From Bacteroidales bacterium (lineage in GTDB: Bacteria; Bacteroidota; Bacteroidia; Bacteroidales; P3), in contig JAKSMR010000009.1 of the NCBI GenBank assembly GCA_024400495.1, positions 1 through 64,000 on the forward strand: 64,000 nucleotides of DNA, in the 5' to 3' direction. The position numbers and the translations under genes are program-made. Every line of letters begins with the position of its first letter. Within the stretch, counting starts at the first letter, position 1. The notes under the pieces are model-generated. The model saw nothing but the letters and a program-made list of their open reading frames with translations. It had not been told where the DNA came from and made no database searches. This document shows positions 8,472-15,738 of this stretch, piece after piece.

Positions 8472-9308
8472 ATGAAAAAACAGATTGTAGCTTTTGCACT
8501 GCTGCTCCCCATGCTCGTAGGTAGCATTTTTGCAGCTAATCCCACCAAGAAGAACTCCCGCACCGAGATGGGTATCAAGGGCGACGCCCTCTATGTTATC
8601 GAATATACCTACAACATGCATGGTGGCAAGGGCGGCGGACGCCAGCTGGTGTGCATCGACTCCATCACCTTCGACAAGCGTGGCAACTATCAGGACAGAA
8701 TCCGCCGTGCTAACGGTGAATACACCTATTTCTCCTACTATTTCGACGTCAACGGCTATGCCCTCGGCTGGAACGAATACAACAAGGCTAACGTCCTCAC
8801 CGGCCGTACCGCCTACCTCAACGACCGTAACGGCAACCGCATCGAACGCACCGTCTTCATGAAGGAGAAGATGTCCAAGAAGGAATCCTCCAAGTATGAG
8901 AACAACCGTCTCGTTCAGGAACAGAGCTACAACGCCGACGGCACCCTCGCCGAGAAGCGTATCTACAAATACGACAACAAGGGCAACAACACCGAGCTTG
9001 AATTCTACAATGCCGACGACGAGCTGATGCAGCGCTACATCTACAGCTACGACAACATGGGCAACCGTATCGAGTGGCGTTTCTATGATGCCGACGAGTT
9101 TCTCGTAGCCCTCACCACCTACTACTATGACGAGCACAACAACGTGACCGAGATCTCCTCCTTCAACTATGACGAGCATCTCAACTGGAAACACTCCTAC
9201 ATCTATGAATATGATGAGGATGACAACTGGGTTCGCCAAACTATCTATCGCAACAATAACCCCTATCAGGTGATCGAACGCGAGATCGCTTTTCCCGCCT
9301 GGCAGTAG
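8472..9308 (+). CDS. Secreted YD-rich repeat protein
   Basis: A 278-residue protein with a signal peptide (cleavage after about residue 21, ...SIFA-AN). The mature part consists of short degenerate repeats of about 18-23 residues of the form Y-x-YD-x-x-GN-x-x-E-x-x-F/Y-x-AD-x-x-L (for example YKYDNKGNNTELEFYNADDE, YSYDNMGNRIEWRFYDADE). This is the pattern of RHS/YD-type beta-strand repeats, but without the toxin core or C-terminal hyperconserved motif of true RHS proteins. It is probably a small periplasmic or surface beta-solenoid. Partner and substrate are unknown. It stands alone between cstA and rimM with a terminator downstream. The start is supported by the signal peptide. Confidence 0.8.
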   Translation: MKKQIVAFALLLPMLVGSIFAANPTKKNSRTEMGIKGDALYVIEYTYNMHGGKGGGRQLVCIDSITFDKRGNYQDRIRRANGEYTYFSYYFDVNGYALGWNEYNKANVLTGRTAYLNDRNGNRIERTVFMKEKMSKKESSKYENNRLVQEQSYNADGTLAEKRIYKYDNKGNNTELEFYNADDELMQRYIYSYDNMGNRIEWRFYDADEFLVALTTYYYDEHNNVTEISSFNYDEHLNWKHSYIYEYDEDDNWVRQTIYRNNNPYQVIEREIAFPAWQ

Positions 9309-9331
9309 GCTGATAATGAGATAACAGAATA

Positions 9332-9371
9332 AACGGGCGCTTCGACAACGAGGCGCCCGTTATTGTTTTTT
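9332..9371 (+). terminator. Rho-independent terminator
   Basis: A 9-bp GC-rich stem (AACGGGCGC at 9332-9340 with 9353-9361) is followed by TATTGTTTTTTT. It ends the YD-repeat gene. Confidence 0.88.
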
Positions 9372-9429
9372 TCTGATCTGTAGAGATCGCCTTGATACAA
9401 TATTTTTATCGTTGCTGCGTTATAAGGGT

Positions 9430-9960
9430 ATGACAAAAGAAGAATGCTATTATCTGGGAAAGATCACCAAGCCTTTTGGCGTCAAGGGGCAGGTGGTTCT
9501 CTATTTCGATGTTGACAACCCCGAGGAGTATGGTGAGCTTGACGCCGCCTTTGTGGAGATGAAGGGCGGGCTGGTGCCTGTCTTCTTCAAGGACATCAAC
9601 GTCAACGGGAACAAGATTATCGCCGAATTCGACGAGCTGACTAAGGAGGAGGCCCTCGCTCTGGTGGGCCACGACCTCTACCTCCCTCTCACGATGCTTC
9701 CCAAACTCGACGGCAACAAGTTCTATTTCCACGAGGTTCAGGGATTTAAGGTCGTTGACAAAGAGCATGGCGAGATTGGCGTCATCAGCACCATCCTCGA
9801 ATATCCGGCGCAGCCTCTCTTCCAGATCGACTGCAACGGCACCGAAATTCTTATCCCTGTCATCGACCAGGTGATAGAAAAGGTCGACAGAGAGAACAGG
9901 ACGATGTATCTCGTCGCTCCTAAGGGGTTGATAGAGTTGTATTTGAACGGTACGGAATAA
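9430..9960 (+). CDS. rimM: 16S rRNA processing protein RimM
   Basis: RimM is a 30S maturation factor that binds ribosomal protein S19. The protein has the N-terminal beta-barrel opening (YYLGKITKPFGVKGQVVLYFD), an EALALVGHDLYLPL segment closing that domain and a C-terminal PRC barrel (GFKVVDKEHGEIGVI...EILIPVIDQVI...PKGLIELY). I chose the ATG at 9430 (176 residues) because the longer frame opens with a TTG that adds six residues not typical of RimM. In many bacteria rimM sits beside rpsP, but here rpsP is 42 kb away. The next gene starts 118 bases later behind its own promoter. Confidence 0.95.
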   Translation: MTKEECYYLGKITKPFGVKGQVVLYFDVDNPEEYGELDAAFVEMKGGLVPVFFKDINVNGNKIIAEFDELTKEEALALVGHDLYLPLTMLPKLDGNKFYFHEVQGFKVVDKEHGEIGVISTILEYPAQPLFQIDCNGTEILIPVIDQVIEKVDRENRTMYLVAPKGLIELYLNGTE

Positions 9961-9977
9961 GAAAGATACGTCTTTCT

Positions 9978-10008
9978 TTTGTCAATTGGGAAAATGTTTG
10001 TATCTTTG
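9978..10008 (+). promoter_or_regulatory. Bacteroidota-type promoter of the TraR/DksA-like gene
   Basis: TTTG at 9978-9981, a 19-base spacer and TATCTTTG at 10001-10008. The following leader contains an imperfect hairpin pairing GACTTC near 10022 with GAAGTC near 10056. Confidence 0.78.
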
Positions 10009-10078
10009 CAAAGTCTAATGAGGACTTCGGAAGGATAAAAACAGCCGATTTCTAGAAGTCGCATAAACAAGAAAAGCT

Positions 10079-10474
10079 ATGGCAGAAAATAAGATCGAAA
10101 AGAATTGCTACTCGCCTGAGGAACTCCAGGAATTCAAGGAGATTATCCTTGCAAAAAAAGCTGAAGCACAGAAAAATCTCGAGCTCCTTCAGGAAGCTGT
10201 CGCCGGTTCGGAGAACGATGTAACCGACACCGCTCCCACGTTCAAGACTCTCGAAGAGGGCAGCAATGTTCTCTCGAAGGAGGAAAACGCCAAGCTGGCA
10301 GCCCGTCAGCAGAAATTTATCCGCGACCTCGATTTCGCATTGGCTCGCATTGAGAACGGCACCTATGGCATCTGCCGCATCACCGGCAAACTCATCCCCA
10401 AGGAGCGTCTTCGTATTGTGCCTCACGCCACGCTCACCGTGGAAGGCAAGGAGATTGAAGCTAGGCGCAGATAA
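10079..10474 (+). CDS. TraR/DksA-family protein lacking most zinc-finger cysteines
   Basis: A 131-residue protein with an N-terminal helical hairpin (about residues 10-85) and the DksA/TraR C-terminal signature LARIENGTYGICRITGKLIPKERLR...PHAT. DksA proteins bind the RNA polymerase secondary channel and modulate transcription. In this copy only one of the four zinc-ligating cysteines remains (in GICR); the second is replaced within ITGK and the distal pair is missing, as I recall for Bacteroidota homologues. It should still fold as a coiled-coil regulator without zinc. It has its own promoter and a terminator about 175 bases downstream. No lspA gene follows. Confidence 0.85.
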   Translation: MAENKIEKNCYSPEELQEFKEIILAKKAEAQKNLELLQEAVAGSENDVTDTAPTFKTLEEGSNVLSKEENAKLAARQQKFIRDLDFALARIENGTYGICRITGKLIPKERLRIVPHATLTVEGKEIEARRR

Positions 10475-10648
10475 AGCCTACTACGGCTTCGGAGAAATAA
10501 GAGAGAGTCGTCAGAAGGCATAGATTCTTTTTGTGCAACTTTTGATCAGCCTCCCGGCATAGTACCACTATGCTTTTCGGCGTTCAGTCGTGAGGGCACA
10601 ACGACGATGCCCATCTTGATCTGATTGACAGAAGCTACCTATAACATC
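10475..10648. other. Short non-coding stretch after the TraR/DksA-like gene
   Basis: I see no gene, repeat or RNA here. The sequence ends in the terminator at 10649. Confidence 0.5.
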
Positions 10649-10690
10649 AACGGCCACGAAGGACAATAAATCCTTGTGGTCGTTCTTTTA
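10649..10690 (+). terminator. Terminator of the TraR/DksA-like gene
   Basis: A nearly perfect stem pairs AACGGCCACGAAGGA (10649-10663) with 10671-10684, with one bulge and one G-T pair, and is followed by CTTTTATTTG. Confidence 0.75.
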
Positions 10691-10774
10691 TTTGCGCAGT
10701 ATGTAAAAAAGAATTTATCGGAGATAGGGTTCTTTTTCTCGTTTTTCGGGGGTGAGCCTGAGGGATGTGGACTG

Positions 10775-12961
10775 CTAGAGGTCGAATATCGAGTCCTGTC
10801 GGGGGAGATGGACGAAGGGGATGTTGTGGCTGTCGCAATACTGGCCGATGATCTCGAGGATGTCATCTCCGAAGGCTTTCATCTTCATCTTACCCATACC
10901 TTTGATCTCTTGGAGGGCGGAGTGGGTCTTGGGAAGCTCGTTGGCGATGGCCAGCAAGGTCTTCTGGTGCAGGATGGTGTAGGCAGGGGTGTTGTTCTCT
11001 TTGCTGAGCTCTTTGCGCCATTGGACAAGCATGGCGACGAGCTCGGGGTTGTTGTTGCCCGCATAGATGGCAAAGGGGGCGCTGGAGACGCCGGCTTTCT
11101 TCTTGCGGGCAGGAGGAGTGAGGTCGGCGAGCTGCTGGTTGGTCTTGGCTTGCAGATAGGTGTCCACCGAGAACCCGCTCTTTTCTACGGCTTTCAAGCA
11201 TGCCATCTTCACGTCGTAGCTCTCTCGGTAGCTGCTGGTGTAGTCGTTGTGGCGTTTCATCACCTCTTGGTTGTCGATGTCGACGGAGAGGAGGGGGGTG
11301 AGCGAATCGTTGATGTCCCACAGCTGCTTGGAGAAGTAGGTGACTCCTTTGCTGACGCGGTCGAGCAGGTGCGCTCTGTCGCCCTGGCTCATACGGATAG
11401 CGTTGATCTGTCCTTTGAACCGCTCTGCCACATTCACCAGGTCGATGAACTGGCGGTTGCAGATGTCGGTGATGGAATCGGTCTGCGCTGGGTAGAGGCT
11501 GCGCAGGGATTCGTAGTAGATCTTCCTCAGCCGTTCGATGTTCCGCTGCAAGTCGGAGAGGTCGATAAGCTCAAAGAGTATGTCGTAGAAATATTGTTCG
11601 GTGCTGTCGTGCAGCGCCTGCTCTGCCTCCTGGACGGGGGTGAAGGAGGAGGTGAAGGAGAGTATCTCGCTATTGTCGAAAGCGGCAGCGGCGCTGATGG
11701 GGGAGGAGAGGGTGAGTCCCTGAAGGGTACGGCATCGGCTCAGGGCTACATAGACCTGACCGTAGGAGAAGGCGTTGGCGGCATCGATCTCTACTTTGTC
11801 GAAGGTGAGTCCCTGGGCTTTGTGAATGGTGACGGCCCAGCCCAGCTTGAGCGGGTATTGAGTGAAGGTGCCGTCGACCTTAGGCTTGATCTGCTTGTCG
11901 GTGGGGTCGATCTCGTAGCGTATGTTCTCCCATACCTCTCTGCCTACGGCGATGATGTCGCCGCTGTCCAGCCGCACGTTGATATAGGTGGCACCCTCGT
12001 CGTCGGTGCCCCAGCCGGTGATAGTGCCCATAGAGCCGTTGAAATAGCGTTTGCGTCCGCTGGAGTCGTTCTTGACGAACATGACACGGGCGCCCTCTTT
12101 CAGCACCAGATGGGATGCGGTGGAGGCGTTGGCCTCGGGGAAATTGCCGGAGATGGAGGCGTTGAAGATCTTCTCGGGCTTTGCTAGCGCATCGAGATGG
12201 GCCTGGTTGATGCTCTCAGCCTGGCGGTTGTGGGTGGTGAGACGGATAGCGGGAGACTGCGAGAGGTCCTCCTTCCTGTAGGGATTGTAACGAGCGTTGA
12301 GCACCTGAAGCGTCGCAGCATCGAAATGGTTGTCGCGGATGTTGTTAAGCAGATCGACGAACAGCTTGTCCTGTTGGCGGTAGATGGTCTGCAGCTCGAT
12401 GGTGATATAGCTCAGTTTCTTCAGCGCCTTGCTGTGGAAGAAGAAAGGAGAAGGGTAGACCTGGTCCATATAGGGCTTCTCGTTGTCTCTGACTACAGGA
12501 GGGAGCTGCTGGATGTCTCCGATCATGAGGAGTTGCACACCACCAAAAGGACGAGGGTTGTGGCGGTAGCGGCGCAGGCTGTCGTCGATGGCGTCGAGCA
12601 GATCGGCACGTACCATGGAGATCTCGTCGATGATGAGCAGGTCGAGGGTGCGGATGATATTGAGCTTCTCTTTCCTCAGCTGCCGTTTCTGGTCGGGCAT
12701 CTGGTATTCGGTTACCAGATCCTTGACATCGGGGAGGAACGGTTCTAGGGGGAACTGGAAGAAGGAGTGTATGGTGACACCTCGGGCGTTCTCGGCGGCG
12801 ACGCCGGTGGGAGCAACGACGATGGTGCGTTTCCTTGTCGTCTCAACGATATGCCGAAGGAAAGTGGTTTTACCCGTGCCTGCCTTTCCGGTGAGGAAAA
12901 GCGAGACACGGGTAGAGTTTATGTACTTTTCTGCTAGTTCGATCTGAGGATTTCTTTCCAT
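10775..12961 (-). CDS. Pif1/RecD-like DNA helicase with C-terminal HRDC domain
   Basis: A 728-residue superfamily 1B helicase. Walker A (GKAGTGKT) is at residues 25-32, motif Ia-like APTGVAAENARG at about 50-61, Walker B (LLIIDEISM) at about 110-118, motif III (GDIQQLPPV) and the C-terminal motifs WAVTIHKAQGLTF and YVALSRCR. This architecture matches Pif1-family 5'-3' helicases that unwind G-quadruplex and stalled-fork DNA. Residues ~635-720 form an HRDC-like nucleic-acid-binding domain with the K-GMGKMKMKAFGDDIL motif, an arrangement known from Bacteroidota Pif1-like proteins. The gene is monocistronic or leads a short unit; its start is 43 bases from the end of nadE on the same strand. Confidence 0.92.
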   Translation of the reverse strand: MERNPQIELAEKYINSTRVSLFLTGKAGTGKTTFLRHIVETTRKRTIVVAPTGVAAENARGVTIHSFFQFPLEPFLPDVKDLVTEYQMPDQKRQLRKEKLNIIRTLDLLIIDEISMVRADLLDAIDDSLRRYRHNPRPFGGVQLLMIGDIQQLPPVVRDNEKPYMDQVYPSPFFFHSKALKKLSYITIELQTIYRQQDKLFVDLLNNIRDNHFDAATLQVLNARYNPYRKEDLSQSPAIRLTTHNRQAESINQAHLDALAKPEKIFNASISGNFPEANASTASHLVLKEGARVMFVKNDSSGRKRYFNGSMGTITGWGTDDEGATYINVRLDSGDIIAVGREVWENIRYEIDPTDKQIKPKVDGTFTQYPLKLGWAVTIHKAQGLTFDKVEIDAANAFSYGQVYVALSRCRTLQGLTLSSPISAAAAFDNSEILSFTSSFTPVQEAEQALHDSTEQYFYDILFELIDLSDLQRNIERLRKIYYESLRSLYPAQTDSITDICNRQFIDLVNVAERFKGQINAIRMSQGDRAHLLDRVSKGVTYFSKQLWDINDSLTPLLSVDIDNQEVMKRHNDYTSSYRESYDVKMACLKAVEKSGFSVDTYLQAKTNQQLADLTPPARKKKAGVSSAPFAIYAGNNNPELVAMLVQWRKELSKENNTPAYTILHQKTLLAIANELPKTHSALQEIKGMGKMKMKAFGDDILEIIGQYCDSHNIPFVHLPRQDSIFDL

Positions 12962-13004
12962 ATCTCTTCGTTAGTTGTTGTCTTGTTCTTGCTGTTGTCT
13001 TGCT

Positions 13005-14564
13005 TTATGAGATAGGCACTCTTCTGTCGATGCCGAATGTCATGGGGCTCACCTTGATGGGCGCTGGGCACTGGCGGCGTTTCCATTCGTTGATGCGCAC
13101 CTTGCGGATGACCATGGCCACCATGTCGGGGTCGTAGCCCTCTTCAACAATCTCGTCGTAGGAACGCTCTTCTTCGATATGGAGGTTGAGGATCTCGTCA
13201 AGGATGGCGTACTCGGGTAGTGAGTCGCTATCTTTCTGTCCGGGACGGAGCTCGGCGGACGGAGCTTTGTCGATGGTGTTCTGGGGGATGATGATCCCGT
13301 TGCGGTTGATGTATTCGGAAAGCTGATAGACTTCGCTCTTGTAGAGGTCGCCGATGACGGCAAGGGCGCCGTTGCAGTCGCCATAGAGGGTGCCGTAGCC
13401 CATGGCAGCCTCGCTCTTATTAGAGGTGTTGAGCATGAGGGCGCCGAATTTGTTGGCATAGGCCATGACGATGGTGCCACGGATGCGAGCCTGCATGTTC
13501 TCCTCGGTCACATCCTCGGGACGGTCGCCGAAAACAGGTTTCAACGATGCTTTGAGCTGGTTGAAGATATCGGCGATGGGTACAATGTCATATTTGATGC
13601 CGCAGTTCTGAGCCAGATCTACTGCGTCCTGCACGCTGTGGTCGGTGGAATACTGAGAAGGCATGAGGATGCCGTGGACGTTGTCGGGGCCGAGGGCTTC
13701 GACGGCGAGGGCGCAGACAAGGGCGCTGTCGATGCCGCCGCTGAGTCCGATGACGGCGCGCTGGAGGCCGTTCTTGGCGAAGTAGTCTCGGATGCCCATC
13801 AGCAGGCCTTTGTGGACAAGTTCCACTGCCTCGGGCTTCTCGTCGTGCTCGATGGCGGTAAGCAGCTGGAGGTCGACGGTCTGGCTGTGCTCCTCAAAGT
13901 AGGGGAACTGGCACAGCACGTTGCCAGCGGCGTTGAGAGCCATGGAACCACCGGCATAGAGGAACGAAGCCTCGCCGCCGATGCGGTTGGAGAAGACGAG
14001 GGAAGCGTTGAGGGTCTCCACGATCTTGCGCATGCGGTAGCGGATGCTGTAGGGTTTGTTATAGTCGAAGATGTTGTTGCCGCAGCAGATAATCATATCG
14101 GGCTGCTCCATGTGTGATTTGGAGAGCTCTTTGAGGTCTTCGTAGAATCCGATGGCGATCTCCTGCTCCTGGTATTGGATCATCTGCACACCTTCGCCGC
14201 GAACGAAGTATTTCTGCTCGTCGGGATTGAGGTATTTCTTTGTCACGATGCCACGGATGGCGTTGTTTTGAACGAAGACGATGGCGTTGCAGAGTCCTTT
14301 GTCCTGAATCTGGAGAGGCATGCCGATGAGGAAGGCACGATGTTCGCTATGGGCGATGAGCTCCTGAAGAACAGATTGTGCACGCTTCTGGATGTCGGTG
14401 TAGGCGATGGAGCCGTGCAGAGGATAGCCGCAGAGAGTGCATGCGGGGAAGACGGTGAGAAGGGCGTCTTTGCTCTCTTGTGTATCAAGTTCCTGAAGAA
14501 TCCATTCTAAGTTTTTCTCGGGATTGTTCGTGTAAATGTTGTGCTGGACAATATGGATATTCAT
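13005..14564 (-). CDS. nadE: NAD synthetase with degenerate glutaminase domain
   Basis: A 519-residue NadE that makes NAD from deamido-NAD and ATP. The C-terminal synthetase domain is intact: the PP-loop SGGIDS is at residues 275-280, and LMPSQYSTDHS, NTSNKSE and KAPSAELRPGQKD follow. The N-terminal nitrilase-fold domain (residues 1-~245) normally hydrolyses glutamine with a Glu-Lys-Cys triad. Here the Glu position is Ala (VFPACTLCGYP, residue 41) and the Cys position aligns with Tyr (IAIGFYEDL, residue 141), while the Lys near residue 110 remains. The enzyme may therefore use free ammonia or a partner glutaminase. It is also shorter than the usual 540-680 residues of glutamine-dependent forms. 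Confidence 0.92.
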   Translation of the reverse strand: MNIHIVQHNIYTNNPEKNLEWILQELDTQESKDALLTVFPACTLCGYPLHGSIAYTDIQKRAQSVLQELIAHSEHRAFLIGMPLQIQDKGLCNAIVFVQNNAIRGIVTKKYLNPDEQKYFVRGEGVQMIQYQEQEIAIGFYEDLKELSKSHMEQPDMIICCGNNIFDYNKPYSIRYRMRKIVETLNASLVFSNRIGGEASFLYAGGSMALNAAGNVLCQFPYFEEHSQTVDLQLLTAIEHDEKPEAVELVHKGLLMGIRDYFAKNGLQRAVIGLSGGIDSALVCALAVEALGPDNVHGILMPSQYSTDHSVQDAVDLAQNCGIKYDIVPIADIFNQLKASLKPVFGDRPEDVTEENMQARIRGTIVMAYANKFGALMLNTSNKSEAAMGYGTLYGDCNGALAVIGDLYKSEVYQLSEYINRNGIIIPQNTIDKAPSAELRPGQKDSDSLPEYAILDEILNLHIEEERSYDEIVEEGYDPDMVAMVIRKVRINEWKRRQCPAPIKVSPMTFGIDRRVPIS

Positions 14565-14625
14565 CTTCTTGTGATATTTTTGTGAGTTTGGTGATCGGGT
14601 GTTTCCTCTGTGAAGGAAGAGATGT

Positions 14626-15738
14626 TTAGCGTCCCTGCTTGTTGATTACGGGGTTGGCGTAGAGCTGGAGCATCAGCTCCTCGCGCGTTGGAGGAACGGT
14701 GGGCTCGAAGTCCTTCAACTTCTCGTAGGCGTCGAGGTTGCTCTGGAAGAGGTGGTAGCCGTTGTGGATGCGACGGTCTATCAGTTCGGAGAGGGCTACA
14801 AAAGAGTCGTTGAGGGCGCCTTGGGTGGTGCCGACAGCGCATTGCTCTATCTCCTCGCGGGAGAGGGGCTTGCAGACGGTGATATGCATGGCACCTTTCT
14901 GCTCGAGGATGCCGCGCATCACGCTCATCATGTCTTCGTTAGGACTTTTGCTGTATTTCTCTCCGCGGCTATTGACGAGTTGCTCGTAAATCTTGCTGTT
15001 TGCGCAGGGCTCGTTCTCGTAGCTGATGGCTACAGGGACGATGTGCAGCTTGTCCATGTCCTCTACGAAGTCGCCGGTGCCGCTCATCGAGAACATCTTC
15101 ATCAGGCCGGGTTCGGTGCGGTCGTCGCCGTTCTTTGTGCGGCCGTTGCGTTGGGCGATCCAGACCGATTTGTTCTTCTCGGTGAGGCAATAGCGGATGT
15201 ATTTCGATACGAGGAGCGAGGCCTGGTAGAACTCTCTTCTCGTGCCGCCGCGCAAGATGGGGAACATACGGTTTATCCTTGCCAGCTCGCCGATGAGAGG
15301 ATTGGCGATAAGGTTGTCGCCGAAAGCTATCTCGCAGGGGTCGAGGTTGAAGCGGTAGAGGCTCTTGATGAACATGGCGGCATCGAGGGTGATGTCGCGA
15401 TGGTTCGATACGAAAAGGTATCTGCCGTGAGGCTCAAGCTGGTCGAAGCCCTCGCAGGTGAGGCCTGCTTCTGTGCTGTTGTTGAGGATGCGCATCAGCA
15501 TGGGGATGCCGATCTTCATCTGGTATTCCTCTACGCTCTTGATGCTTAGCGAGAGCTCGACGAAGTCCTTGAAGTCAACGTCGGGCGCTATTTTTGAGCA
15601 GATGAAATAGAGGGCCTCTTTGTGCTGTAGTACACGACGGATGGCGCTCAGGATTTCGTCGTCCTCGTAGGGGGCAATATTTTTAAATTCTTCGGGTATC
15701 ACTGTTTGCTTCGGATTATATGGAATCGGTAGGGACAT
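14626..15738 (-). CDS. PlsC/PlsB-type acyltransferase
   Basis: A 370-residue lysophospholipid or glycerol-phosphate acyltransferase homologue (PF01553-like). The central motif FVSNHRDITLDAAMF contains the catalytic histidine with an acidic residue in the family context, and MFPILRGGTRREFY and SVWIAQRNGRTKNGDD correspond to the substrate-binding blocks (the latter to the EGxR-like block). No membrane segment stands out, so it is probably peripheral. I chose the ATG at 15738; it overlaps the end of the hexosaminidase gene by 40 bases. A GTG at 15702 would nearly remove the overlap. A longer open frame upstream is only the shadow of the hexosaminidase. It likely acts in phospholipid or lipid A-related acylation. 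Confidence 0.82.
   Translation of the reverse strand: MSLPIPYNPKQTVIPEEFKNIAPYEDDEILSAIRRVLQHKEALYFICSKIAPDVDFKDFVELSLSIKSVEEYQMKIGIPMLMRILNNSTEAGLTCEGFDQLEPHGRYLFVSNHRDITLDAAMFIKSLYRFNLDPCEIAFGDNLIANPLIGELARINRMFPILRGGTRREFYQASLLVSKYIRYCLTEKNKSVWIAQRNGRTKNGDDRTEPGLMKMFSMSGTGDFVEDMDKLHIVPVAISYENEPCANSKIYEQLVNSRGEKYSKSPNEDMMSVMRGILEQKGAMHITVCKPLSREEIEQCAVGTTQGALNDSFVALSELIDRRIHNGYHLFQSNLDAYEKLKDFEPTVPPTREELMLQLYANPVINKQGR

Noticed and set aside
10676..12187. Plus-strand 503-codon frame
   Set aside because: Exact antisense shadow of the Pif1/HRDC helicase gene, whose motifs are unmistakable.
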